Source: Bacteroidota bacterium (lineage in GTDB: Bacteria; Bacteroidota; Bacteroidia; Bacteroidales; Marinifilaceae). Taken from it: a stretch of DNA of 22,461 nucleotides. The translations under genes and the position numbers were made by a program. Shown one piece after another: positions 7,430 through 14,892 of the stretch. The notes under the pieces are model-generated. The model was not told the origin of the DNA. It made no database searches and saw only the letters and a program-made list of their open reading frames with translations. Position 1 is the stretch's first letter. Each line of letters opens with the position of its first letter. Location of the stretch: contig JAEXFF010000354.1 in NCBI GenBank assembly GCA_023400335.1, forward strand, positions 1 to 22,461, read 5' to 3'.

Positions 7430-8014
7430 CTATGTATTTATTAGGTTGGTAATTTCAGCCTTTAGGCTCTCTTTCCGTTTACTATCCATCACACCACAAG
7501 CGGAGAGTTCCGAATAAAGTTGAATCAGTTGAAGTAACTTTTTGTAATCCCGTTGGTGTATCTGATATAGGGCGGTAAGTTGCTTTTCCTGCTAGTTGAT
7601 TACATCGGCATGCTTGCCGAATTGTTCACTGACCTTTTGCAGTACGGCTGTTTGTCTCCCCTGACTGGATTCCAATTGGGAAAGAATAAGTGTTTCCAAT
7701 GTCTTACCAATACCATCAAACCGAACTGCAATAGAATTAGCAGTTCGTATCATGGGATTTAGTTGCTCTTCCTCGTAGTGCCGGATGAAGCGGATAATAT
7801 CATCCTGCCGTTTGTTTATCTTCGCCAGTTCCGATTTTACGGATTCCGGTGCTTCCAATGGGTTGATACACGCTTTATCAATATAGACAAATGCAAGCCT
7901 GACTATTTCCCCTTTTTTCAGCGAATAGCGTTTGCAGAGCTTATCTATTAGCTTTCCCGTCTGTCGGTCTATGCCGATGGTGGCAAGCGTGGATATATGA
8001 CTGGTCTTATCCAT
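7430..8014 (-). pseudogene. BfmA/BtgA-like mobilisation accessory protein, interrupted by one in-frame TAG
   Basis: The start at 8014 (MDKTSHISTLATIGIDRQTG) is preferred over the upstream ATG at 8074 because family similarity begins there. The N-terminal half looks like a ribbon-helix-helix-type DNA-binding region (RQTGKLIDKLCKRYSLKKGEIVRLAFVYI). Next comes the family-typical SELAKINKRQDDIIRFIRHYEEEQLNP. A TAG at 7592-7594 ends the frame after 140 residues (HADVIN). The frame then continues for 53 codons (QEKQLTALYQIHQRDYKKLL ... AEITNLINT) to a TAG at 7430-7432, 4 bp before the relaxase start. That downstream half looks like genuine former protein, so a single change (CAG to TAG is the simplest guess) probably broke the gene. 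Its role in the family is to help the relaxase act at oriT. Confidence 0.85.
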
Positions 8015-8119
8015 GATTATAACTTTTTTATAAAGAAAACGACATTTATTCAGTTGATTATAAGCGGAATACATTTTCGGCTTATAATCACTGTTATAAA
8101 CGGTTACGAATGTAACCCA

Positions 8120-8240
8120 TTAAAGCCGAAGGCTTTGCCCCGCAGGGCAAGAGGGAAGAACAGGACTTGTCCAGTTCCCTCTTGCTTCATTTAGCGAAAC
8201 GAGCCGAGCCACAGGGCGAGGCGGTTTCTGCTAAATGGGG
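8120..8240. other. Candidate origin of transfer (oriT) region with clustered stem-loops
   Basis: Upstream of the BfmA-like and relaxase genes lie several inverted repeats: AAAGCC/GGCTTT (8122-8127/8131-8136), GCCC/GGGC (8137-8148), a perfect 11-bp pair GCAAGAGGGAA/TTCCCTCTTGC (8147-8157/8175-8185), and ATTTAGCGAAAC paired with GTTTCTGCTAAAT (8189-8200/8224-8236). The DNA is GC-rich compared with its flanks. Clusters like this directly upstream of mob genes are the usual oriT setting. The nick site itself cannot be read from the sequence. Confidence 0.55.
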
Positions 8241-8268
8241 AGTGGTGGCACTTCATCAGGCGGTAACA

Positions 8269-8619
8269 TTACCCATCCTGTTTTGCATCGGTTTGCGTAT
8301 CGAGTTGATTTTCCTTTTTGAACCGTTCATAGGTCTTGCAATCAGCATTTTCTTGAACAAATGCACGAATATCAGCGGCACGGTAATAGGTCTTATGACT
8401 AATCATAAAGAAAGGGAGTTTTCCACTTGCCCGATAGCGTTGCAAAGTGCGGAAAGATACTTTCAGCAGAAAAGCTAAATCCTGATTGTCGAGTATCTTA
8501 TCATTTTCATCAAATATGGTATCGGTATTGATGAGCGATTTCAGGTCTTGCCCGATTTCAGAGAGTTTTTTCGACAGTCGTTCCATCCACCTGTCGAAGT
8601 TTTCATTGTCTATATACAT
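8269..8619 (-). CDS. Helix-turn-helix (excisionase-like, MerR/HTH_17 fold) protein
   Basis: 116 residues. Residues ~45-90 (LDNQDLAFLLKVSFRTLQRYRASGKLPFFMISHKTYYRAADIRAFV) are the classic winged HTH_17 unit: LxxxDLAxLLxVSxRTLQRYRxxGxLP, then a beta wing, then the RxxDIRxFV helix. The N-terminus is a charged helical extension. Proteins of this type act as recombination directionality factors or small regulators in Bacteroides integrative elements, which fits a place between the RteC-like gene and the oriT/mob region. It appears intact, unlike its neighbours. Confidence 0.85.
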   Translation of the reverse strand: MYIDNENFDRWMERLSKKLSEIGQDLKSLINTDTIFDENDKILDNQDLAFLLKVSFRTLQRYRASGKLPFFMISHKTYYRAADIRAFVQENADCKTYERFKKENQLDTQTDAKQDG

Positions 8620-8700
8620 TTTGCTTCAATTTTAAGTTCAACATTATTATTTTCAACCGATTGATGAAGCAAAGTTCGGCAAATGGACGCAAATAAATTA

Positions 8701-8723
8701 GGGGAATACCACTGGTATTCCCC
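8701..8723 (-). terminator. Perfect 11-bp dyad, probable terminator of the RteC-like gene
   Basis: GGGGAATACCA (8701-8711), one central base, then TGGTATTCCCC (8713-8723) form a perfect palindrome. It lies 75 bp downstream of the RteC-like stop on the minus strand and is followed there by TAATTTATTT. It also lies ~80 bp upstream of the HTH gene start, so an operator role is the alternative. Confidence 0.55.
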
Positions 8724-8797
8724 CATAAATTGATTGCATATGTCTGATTTACAATTAGTGTTTATTTGATATTTAACTAAGGTATATATCCTTCATC

Positions 8798-9331
8798 TTA
8801 GCTCTTTTTAATTATTTCGGCTTTTAGCCTATCCAAAAAGTCTACTATTTTGGCTGGCTTTCGTTTAATTACAGCTATTTCCTTTTTGTATATGTCGCCA
8901 AAAGTCACATTAAACATCTTTTCAAAGATACGAGCTACATCACTAAGAAAGATTTCTTTATGGTCTATACGAACAATTCCCCTTGATATATAGAACATGC
9001 CACAAACCAGTTCCATCATATCTACCAGTTTTATAACTTCATTATTTAGGTAGAATGATGATTTCCATTCTGATTCAATATTTATAAAGAACTTTGGATA
9101 TTCCATTTGACGGTAAATTAGTTCTTGTTCCATAGTGATTAATGACAGTAACTTATCTATAAAAACCAATTTTAGTTTATTGTTTTCTGTAGGACATGAT
9201 TCTTCCAATGCTTTAATAATAGCAAAATCAATATAGTTCATATTGAGTTGCCTGATTCGTACTTTATTATCGCTTTCTTTATTTAGGTAGTCAAATAAGT
9301 CTTCTACAAATTCCAAATAAGCAGAAGTCAT
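8798..9331 (-). CDS. RteC-like regulatory protein, probably shortened at its N-terminus
   Basis: 177 residues from the ATG at 9331. The C-terminal half resembles the RteC domain: VKLVDMMELVCGMFYISRGIV-type helices, then IFLSDVARIFEKMFNVTFGDIYKKEIAVIKRKP and FLDRLKAEI (longest readable motif VARIFEKMFNVTFGDIYKK). RteC proteins regulate excision and transfer of Bacteroides conjugative elements. Upstream in the same frame lie 24 open codons with family-like composition (ILTDKRIYQLLKHPYQVDKS), then a TGA at 9404-9406, preceded by ATG-TCA-AAC (9415-9407). The original start was probably 9415, with Trp (TGG) changed to TGA. The 9331 start may still give a shortened product. It lies convergent to nothing and divergent from the MocR gene at 9507. 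Confidence 0.7.
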   Translation of the reverse strand: MTSAYLEFVEDLFDYLNKESDNKVRIRQLNMNYIDFAIIKALEESCPTENNKLKLVFIDKLLSLITMEQELIYRQMEYPKFFINIESEWKSSFYLNNEVIKLVDMMELVCGMFYISRGIVRIDHKEIFLSDVARIFEKMFNVTFGDIYKKEIAVIKRKPAKIVDFLDRLKAEIIKKS

Positions 9332-9466
9332 TTCTTCAACAACTGATTTATCAACTTGGTAAGGATGTTTTAGAAGTTGATATATGCGTTTATCTGTTAG
9401 TATTCAGTTTGACATTATTTTCCAGTCTAAAAGTATTCTACTGCAAAAATAACTCAAAAAACAAAA

Positions 9467-9506
9467 AGGATACAGATATAAGTTTCATATATTTGCAGGA
9501 TACAGA
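9467..9506 (+). promoter_or_regulatory. MocR promoter with a 10-bp direct repeat (candidate auto-regulatory operator)
   Basis: AGGATACAGA occurs at 9467-9476 and again at 9497-9506, exactly 30 bp apart (about three helical turns), directly abutting the ATG at 9507. Between them lies TATATTTG (9488-9495), an exact Bacteroidetes -7 box. MocR/PdxR-family regulators commonly bind paired direct repeats at their own promoters. The implied leader is only a few bases. A near-copy, GGTTACAGATTTA, occurs at 12207-12219 upstream of the aminotransferase. Confidence 0.65.
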
Positions 9507-10931
9507 ATGATTATGGAAAAAGAAATACAATATCAGAAAATAGCTAAAGCGATTGCTCTACAGATAAAAAAAGGTGTATGGAAAACTGGTGAAAAGTTAC
9601 CTTCCCTACGTGCTGTCAGTCATGAAAACGGAGTTAGTTTAAATACTGTTATTCAGGCATATTACGAACTGGAAAAAGATGGTTATATTATTTCACGTCC
9701 AAAATCAGGATATATTGTTAGTTATAGACCTATATGCTTATCAATTCCTGCTACAACACAACCATCTGTTAAGTTTGAAGGTAAAGAAGTCGTGGATTTG
9801 ATTGCAGAAGTTTATAGCTCTTTAGAGATAGGTGACAAATCAATAACCCGTTTTTCATTGGGAATGCCTGAAGATGTTTTATTGCCGATTGCCAAACTCA
9901 ATAAAGAGTTTATTAGGGCAATACGTTCACTTCCAGGCAATGGAACCAGATATGACGAAACACAAGGAAACATCCGGTTGCGAAAATATGTAGCTCGTTT
10001 TACATATAGTTGGAATGGAAATTTAACAGAAGATGATATAGTAACCACTGCTGGGCTAACCAATGCGGTTGCTTTTGCTTTATCTGTGACTACTAAAAGA
10101 GGCGATACAATTGCTGTTGAAAGCCCTGTCTATTTCGGATTATTACAATTAGCTAATAGTTTAGGGTTACGTGTATTAGAGTTGCCAACAAATCCTGTAA
10201 CGGGTGTTGAACCTGATGCTTTAAGAAGAGTTCTACCTCAAATAAATGCTTGTCTGCTTATTAGTAATTTCAACAATCCCACTGGAAGCTGTATGCCTGA
10301 TGAACACAAAAAAGCAGTTGTTGATATGTTGGCTGAATATGAAATACCATTGATAGAGGATGATTTATATGGTGATTTATTTTTTGGTAATTCACGTCCT
10401 AAACCTTGTAAGGCTTTTGATAAAAAGGGGCTTGTATTATGGTGTGGCGCTGTATCTAAGACCTTAGCACCCGGTTATCGGGTAGGTTGGATTGCCCCCG
10501 GAAAATATAAAGATGCTATTATTCGTCAGAAAAATATTCATCTTGTTTCTACACCTGCTCTTAATCAAGAAGCTATTGCCAATTTTATGGAAAATGATAG
10601 ATATGAGAACCATTTGCGTAAACTCCGGTATGAATTACACACTAACAGCATCCACTTTGCTCATTCCATTATGAATTATTTTCCTGAAAACACAAAGATG
10701 GTAACTCCGCAAGGTGGATTTATGCTTTGGATGGAATTAGATAATCGAATAGATACAACAAAGCTCTATTATAGGGCTATGCAGAAAAAAATAAGCATAG
10801 CCCCCGGACGTATGTTCACTTTACAAGAGCAGTACAATAATTGTATGCGCCTAAGTTATGGGCAACGTTGGACTTCATTTATTGAAGAACGCTTAAAGTT
10901 GTTGGGGGATATAGTAAAGAAATCACTTTGA
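9507..10931 (+). CDS. MocR-family regulator (GntR winged helix fused to class I aminotransferase fold)
   Basis: 474 residues, the normal MocR length. Residues 5-75 are a GntR winged helix (YQKIAKAIALQIKKGVWKTG ... KLPSLRAVSHENGVSLNTVI ... KDGYIISRPKSGYIV). Residues ~110-470 form a fold-type I PLP domain with NFNNPTG at 254-260, EDDLYGD at 284-290 and the Schiff-base lysine K318 in AVSKTLAPGYRVGW. Such proteins sense a PLP-bound amino compound and usually control a nearby PLP or amino-acid gene. Here the candidate target is the aminotransferase gene on the opposite strand; their 3' ends overlap by 9 bp. The start could also be the second Met (9513). No frame damage is seen, in contrast with the surrounding mobilisation genes. 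Confidence 0.92.
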   Translation: MIMEKEIQYQKIAKAIALQIKKGVWKTGEKLPSLRAVSHENGVSLNTVIQAYYELEKDGYIISRPKSGYIVSYRPICLSIPATTQPSVKFEGKEVVDLIAEVYSSLEIGDKSITRFSLGMPEDVLLPIAKLNKEFIRAIRSLPGNGTRYDETQGNIRLRKYVARFTYSWNGNLTEDDIVTTAGLTNAVAFALSVTTKRGDTIAVESPVYFGLLQLANSLGLRVLELPTNPVTGVEPDALRRVLPQINACLLISNFNNPTGSCMPDEHKKAVVDMLAEYEIPLIEDDLYGDLFFGNSRPKPCKAFDKKGLVLWCGAVSKTLAPGYRVGWIAPGKYKDAIIRQKNIHLVSTPALNQEAIANFMENDRYENHLRKLRYELHTNSIHFAHSIMNYFPENTKMVTPQGGFMLWMELDNRIDTTKLYYRAMQKKISIAPGRMFTLQEQYNNCMRLSYGQRWTSFIEERLKLLGDIVKKSL

Positions 10932-12119
10932 TTCATGGGCATATTTTCGTATTATTTCACCGATGATTCTAAGTCCTTTTTCTATCTTTTCTTCGGACAT
11001 ATTAGAATAGTTTATTCTAAATGTATTTTCCTTATTCTCATTTGGGAAGAAAGAACCTCCCGGAACAAAAGCTATCTTTTTCTCAAGGCATTTCTCCAAA
11101 ATATCACGTGCAAAAATCCCTTCAGGAAGTTCTATCCAAGTAAATAGACCACCTTCCGGATGAGTGTACTTTACACAATCAGGAAAATAGCTTTCTATAC
11201 ATTTAACGGCTATATTTCTTCGTTTTCTGTAAACTTCAATTATCTTTCCTATATGTTTATCAATATCATATCGCTTTAGATACTCGGCAATAGTCATTTG
11301 AGCTATCGTGTTACACTGCAAATCTGTACCCTGTTTAACCAAAACATACTTGCGGATAATATCTTTATCGCCAGCAATCCAACCAATCCGGAAGCCGGGA
11401 CAGAATATCTTAGAAAAACTACCAGCACACAAGATATTACCAACCTTATCAAATGATTTTATAGAGGGTAAAGATTCTCCCTCAAATCTTAATTCTCCGT
11501 AGGGATTATCCTCAATAACAGGAATATCATATCGGGCAGATAGTTCCGCAAGTTTTTTGCGCCTTTCCAAACTCCATGTTTTTCCGGTGGGGTTTTGAAA
11601 AGTGGGTATTACATATATTAATTTCACTTTTTGGGTATTACTTAGTACATCTTCCAATACAGTCATATTCATACCCTCTTCATCCGTAGGTATCTCCACA
11701 AAGTTACATCCATATGTCTTAAATGCACTGATAGCAGCCAAATATGTAGGGCTTTCGCATAAAACTGTATCTCCTTCATCTAAAAAGACCTTTCCAGACA
11801 AATCTAATCCTTGTTGAGAACCGTGAGTTATCAGAATATTATCTTTATCGAAGGATGTCGCTAAACGTTCATTCATTCGTTTGGCAATCCATTCTCTTAA
11901 AGGCGCATAGCCTTCGGTCGTGGTATATTGAAGAGCTTTAGTACCTGCTTCTTTCAAAACAATTTGATTAATCTCATTAATTTCATCTATTGGGAATAAT
12001 TCAGGGGCAGGTAAACCACCCGCAAATGATATAACGTCTTCTTGTTCTGTAACTTTAAGTATCTCCCTTATTTCGGATGCTTTTATGTACGACATCCTTT
12101 TTGCAAACTTCAACTTCAT
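10923..12119 (-). CDS. PLP-dependent class I aminotransferase (2-aminoadipate/LysN-like group)
   Basis: 398 residues from the ATG at 12119 (MKLKFAKRMSYIKASEIREI). The open frame reaches 12245, but the extra 42 residues are not family-like, so the shorter start is chosen; 12125 is the alternative. Motifs: ISFAGGLPAPELFP (30-43), ITHGSQQGLDL, FQNPTGKTW (174-182), VIEDNPYGELRFEG (201-214), Schiff-base K237 in GSFSKIFCPGFRIGW, and FRINYSNMSEEKI near the end. This is the fold-I subgroup with broad aminotransferase activity on aromatic, branched or aminoadipate-type substrates; the true substrate is unknown. It converges on the MocR gene with a 9-bp 3' overlap, an arrangement expected of a regulator and its target. 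Confidence 0.9.
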   Translation of the reverse strand: MKLKFAKRMSYIKASEIREILKVTEQEDVISFAGGLPAPELFPIDEINEINQIVLKEAGTKALQYTTTEGYAPLREWIAKRMNERLATSFDKDNILITHGSQQGLDLSGKVFLDEGDTVLCESPTYLAAISAFKTYGCNFVEIPTDEEGMNMTVLEDVLSNTQKVKLIYVIPTFQNPTGKTWSLERRKKLAELSARYDIPVIEDNPYGELRFEGESLPSIKSFDKVGNILCAGSFSKIFCPGFRIGWIAGDKDIIRKYVLVKQGTDLQCNTIAQMTIAEYLKRYDIDKHIGKIIEVYRKRRNIAVKCIESYFPDCVKYTHPEGGLFTWIELPEGIFARDILEKCLEKKIAFVPGGSFFPNENKENTFRINYSNMSEEKIEKGLRIIGEIIRKYAHESK

Positions 12120-12708
12120 AATCATTAAATCTATTTGAAAATTAAAACGTTGCAAAGTAAAGCAAAAAAGGAATATAGAAACAGACATAATTTTATTTAT
12201 ATCAATGGTTACAGATTTATAAAAATATTCCCTATCTTTGTGCATGAGTTATTTGAAAACAATGGAAAACTAGAGCAGACTGAAGAAGTTCGCTCATTTC
12301 TACATCGTTACCCATTACAGTCTTTTCGCTATTTAATATCCTGTTATACAGCTACTTCTGCCGAGGGTTAAATGTACTGCGCATAATCGTTTTGTTTTTA
12401 ATGTCATAGAACTAATTTGAAATCACTTGTAGCTTCGATAAACCTGTCCATTTCTTCAAATACCGAAAATCGCGAACTGCAAACCCGTATCATGAGTTAC
12501 GGGGTACACGATCAACCGAACGAGATCGTCTGCAGATTGGAAGGATGAGGGATGAACTTTTCGGAACTGATCGAGAACCTTCCCTGACACTATCTGCAAA
12601 TCTACAACGGCAACATCGAACAATGTCGGAAATTATAGACCTGCTTTCCGTCCCCCCTATATGGAGTACAGTCTGCACACTCGGTATAGTAAAAAATAAC
12701 TTTGATTA

Positions 12709-12734
12709 TCGGAGAGTTTCGGCTCTCCGATTTT
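12709..12734 (+). terminator. Intrinsic terminator hairpin
   Basis: TCGGAGAG (12709-12716) pairs perfectly with CTCTCCGA (12723-12730) across a 6-nt loop and is followed by TTTT (12731-12734). This is a good rho-independent terminator on the plus strand, though no intact plus-strand gene precedes it, which fits the idea that this stretch once held a gene. Confidence 0.6.
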
Positions 12735-12781
12735 GCCAGCGTCGGCTAAAGCATTCTAAGTTAATATACAAGGTGTGTATC

Positions 12782-12809
12782 GAGCAACTCGATACCTTTT
12801 GAGTTGCTC
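12782..12809. repeat. Perfect 9-bp inverted repeat
   Basis: GAGCAACTC (12782-12790) and GAGTTGCTC (12801-12809) form a perfect hairpin with a 10-nt loop. Together with nearby CCCTGAAGGGG-type GC-rich DNA it resembles the stem-loops near oriT at 8120-8240, and may be a second mob-related structure or the element's right-end region. Confidence 0.45.
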
Positions 12810-13090
12810 TCCAAAGCTTTGCCCTGAAGGGGTAATCGCCCCTCCGAAACTGAACGATTAAAAAGTGAAAGAGAAATAGAGGTCAGGGAATACTGATACA
12901 GCGGCATGAAAAAGGAATGGATTTGTAATATCAGCCAATGAAAACAGCCTACATTGCTTCCATTATTTTTTAGTGTAATAAAAAAATATATGAAAAAAAT
13001 ACCGGCTTGATTTTACTTTTGTTCTTTTATAGGGTCTTTTATATAGAAGGTCCATTCGAATAGACTCACGAAGAAGAATGTGTAACATGA

Positions 13091-13483
13091 ATGTATAACG
13101 AAATAATACAAAAGACTATGTGTACAACAGGAAAATGGAAAACAGGGATACTGGTAATTGCGATGGCATTGGCTTGCGGAACTGCAAACGCACAACATTG
13201 GCATCGGCATTATCATTACCATCCGCATCGGGTAATTACCGTTGTGACTCAACCTAAGGTTATGTCTTGTGTCAGCAACTGTTTTAACCAAAAGGAACGA
13301 TTGGCAATGGCTATGGCTTACTTGGAAACAAACAAATACCTCACCGTCAAGCAGTATGCAAAAATGACACAACTTAGCAAGGCCTCAGCAGAAGCCGAAC
13401 TTGACGCATTTGTAATGGATAAAAATAAGCCTGTAAAAATGGTAATAAGAGGAAAAAAGAAAGTGTACATAAAAAATAATTAA
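13091..13483 (+). CDS. Small secreted protein with an N-terminal histidine cluster
   Basis: 130 residues from the ATG at 13091; a start at residue 10 (13118) is equally possible. Residues ~16-34 form a signal peptide ending ANA-Q. The predicted mature protein begins QHWHRHYHYHPHR, with six histidines (36, 38, 40, 42, 44, 46) alternating with other residues, which suggests metal binding. The C-terminal ~70 residues (RLAMAMAYLETNKYLTVKQYAKMTQLSK ... VIRGKKKVYI) look like a small winged-helix-type fold (helix-turn-helix then a two-stranded wing), unusual for an exported protein. It lies 63 bp upstream of the ECF sigma gene on the same strand, so it belongs to this locus as partner or regulon member. 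No named family recognised. Confidence 0.75.
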   Translation: MYNEIIQKTMCTTGKWKTGILVIAMALACGTANAQHWHRHYHYHPHRVITVVTQPKVMSCVSNCFNQKERLAMAMAYLETNKYLTVKQYAKMTQLSKASAEAELDAFVMDKNKPVKMVIRGKKKVYIKNN

Positions 13484-13546
13484 AGAAACATAATCTATGA
13501 AGTTTACAAATAAATGGAAAATAGCAACAATAGCAATCCATGATAT

Positions 13547-14089
13547 ATGGCGGCAAAGAATGACAAGGATATAATTTCAATAATGGCCAAAGACCCCGAG
13601 AAAGGTTTTCGGCTATTAATGGCAAGATACAAAGAAACGGTATATTGGCACATCCGCCGACTTGTTGTGTCACATGCTGACGCACAAGATGCAACACAAG
13701 AGACGTTTGTGCGCATATTCCGTTCCTTCAGCCAATTCAAAGGCGAATGCTCCCTGACCTCCTGGGTTTATCGTATAGCAACGAATGAAGCCTTACGCCT
13801 TTTGAGTTGTTACCGTGATGGACAGGTTTCATTGAATAACACCAATGAAGAACTAAATAAGATGATGGCTGACGATTATGTGGACTACAGCGAGTTGGAA
13901 ACGGTCAGGCTGCAACAGGCTATTCTGACATTGCCAACCAAACAGCAGCTGGCTTTCAACTTGCGATACTATAACGAATTGGGATATGATGAAATAGCCG
14001 AGATTACAGGCTCTACTCCAGAGAGTGTTAAGTCGAACTATCATATCGCCAAAGAAAAGATAATCAAATATATGAACTTAAACAATTAG
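13547..14089 (+). CDS. ECF-type RNA polymerase sigma factor
   Basis: 180 residues, a typical ECF length. Region 2 is at about residues 20-90: FRLLMARYKETVYWHIRRLV, then DAQDATQETFVRIFRSFSQFKG and SLTSWVYRIATNEALRLL. Region 4 is at about residues 120-175: LQQAILTLPTKQQLAFNLRY, then ELGYDEIAEITGSTPESVKSNYHIAKEKI. It would direct RNA polymerase to a small set of promoters when its anti-sigma lets go. It is the first gene of a tight operon (4 bp to the next gene, then 12 bp, then 7 bp), whose second product has the form of an anti-sigma protein. Confidence 0.95.
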   Translation: MAAKNDKDIISIMAKDPEKGFRLLMARYKETVYWHIRRLVVSHADAQDATQETFVRIFRSFSQFKGECSLTSWVYRIATNEALRLLSCYRDGQVSLNNTNEELNKMMADDYVDYSELETVRLQQAILTLPTKQQLAFNLRYYNELGYDEIAEITGSTPESVKSNYHIAKEKIIKYMNLNN

Positions 14090-14093
14090 ACAT

Positions 14094-14426
14094 ATGAAAA
14101 AAGAATTTGATTTTAACCGCATAGGTAAACGAATGCCCTATACCGCACCCGAAGATTTTTTAGACGATATAGAAAAGAACGTATGGGAGACTATAAAAAA
14201 ACAAGTGATGTCCTCCAAGCCTAAACGGAACTATCGCCTTTGGTATTCTATATCCGGTGCACTTGTGGCAGCAAGCATTGCGTTGTTGTTTGTCTTCAAC
14301 ATCCTGCCCGCCCATCAAAAAACGGACGATTTTGAGATGTTTGAACAAGCGTTCTCAAATTTAAGCAGCGCCGACCGGGATTATCTACTTGCCGTCTATC
14401 AGGACGACTTATTTTTAAACGAATAA
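14094..14426 (+). CDS. Single-pass membrane protein, probable anti-sigma factor
   Basis: 110 residues. The N-terminal ~45 residues are polar and cytoplasmic (FDFNRIGKRMPYTAPEDFLDDIEKNVWETI). A transmembrane helix follows at about residues 51-70 (WYSISGALVAASIALLFVFNIL). The C-terminal ~40 residues (EMFEQAFSNLSSADRDYLLAVYQDDLF) would lie in the periplasm. This small N-in single-pass layout, 4 bp after an ECF gene, is what an anti-sigma factor of the Bacteroidetes type looks like; no zinc-binding HxxxCxxC motif is present. The call rests on position and topology, with no family motif. Confidence 0.7.
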   Translation: MKKEFDFNRIGKRMPYTAPEDFLDDIEKNVWETIKKQVMSSKPKRNYRLWYSISGALVAASIALLFVFNILPAHQKTDDFEMFEQAFSNLSSADRDYLLAVYQDDLFLNE

Positions 14427-14438
14427 AAGAAATCAATT

Positions 14439-14885
14439 ATGAAAAGTATTTTTAGAATTCTTCTGCTTGCTATGGCAATGACCACTTTTTGTGTAAGCAC
14501 TTACGCCCAAAAGAATAACAGACAACGTATGACACGGGAACAATTAGCTGAAACACAGGCCAAATATATTGTGAAGGAAATGGCGATGGACGATGCAACC
14601 GCAAAAAAGTTTATCGCAACTTTTTGCCAGTTCCAAAGAGAAATCTGGGCACTCGGTCCTCGTCCCAAGAAAGATATTGCAACTCGTACGGACGAAGAAA
14701 CAGAACAAGCCCTCAAAGCTCGATTCGCACATACCCAGAAGATACTTGACCTGAGGCAGAAATATTATGAGGAATACAGCAAGTTCTTGTCGCAAAAGCA
14801 GATTAATCGTGTATATGAATTGGAAAGGAAGATGATGGACCGTCTGTACCATCGCTCTCAAAAGGAAAAACTCCATAAACAATGA
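14439..14885 (+). CDS. Periplasmic Spy/CpxP-like protein (sensor of ECF-type sigma factor)
   Basis: 148 residues with a clear signal peptide (MKSIFRILLLAMAMTTFCVSTYA-Q). The mature part is almost all helical and charged: RQRMTREQLAETQAKYIVKE, then a middle segment around FCQFQREIWAL, then LRQKYYEEYSKFLSQKQINR and VYELERKMMDRLYHR. The pattern of a long helical hairpin with a LTxxQ-like turn (here FLSQKQINRVYELE) is that of Spy, CpxP, ZraP and CnrX. In Bacteroidetes, proteins like this next to ECF genes are thought to sense envelope or metal stress and control the anti-sigma. It starts 12 bp after the probable anti-sigma gene. Confidence 0.78.
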   Translation: MKSIFRILLLAMAMTTFCVSTYAQKNNRQRMTREQLAETQAKYIVKEMAMDDATAKKFIATFCQFQREIWALGPRPKKDIATRTDEETEQALKARFAHTQKILDLRQKYYEEYSKFLSQKQINRVYELERKMMDRLYHRSQKEKLHKQ

Positions 14886-14892
14886 TTTGATT

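Larger units (their letters stand above)
12120..13090. other. ~0.97-kb gene-poor region with coding debris and hairpins
   Basis: The region near 12120-12245 is the aminotransferase promoter area, including the near-repeat GGTTACAGATTTA at 12207-12219. From about 12400 to 12800 two overlapping plus-strand frames look like degraded protein: one reads LQTRIMSYGVHDQPNEIV then MNFSELIENLP-stop-HYLQIYNGNIEQC, the other is open from ~12405 to 12802 (RDELFGTDREPSLTLSANLQ). Neither matches a family I can name. Two hairpins follow (12709-12730 and 12782-12809). From 12830 to 13090 I see nothing but the presumed promoter of the next gene. Confidence 0.5.

Noticed and set aside
6754..7594. Amber recoding (TAG read as an amino acid) to explain two in-frame TAG codons
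   Set aside because: The apparent natural stop of the BfmA-like gene at 7430 is also TAG, the integrase and RteC-like gene are broken by other means, and no suppressor tRNA is seen; decay is simpler.
13498..13575. Small frame MKFTNKWKIATIAIHDIW overlapping the sigma factor start
   Set aside because: Ends after 25 codons inside the sigma gene and has no conserved features; probably chance.
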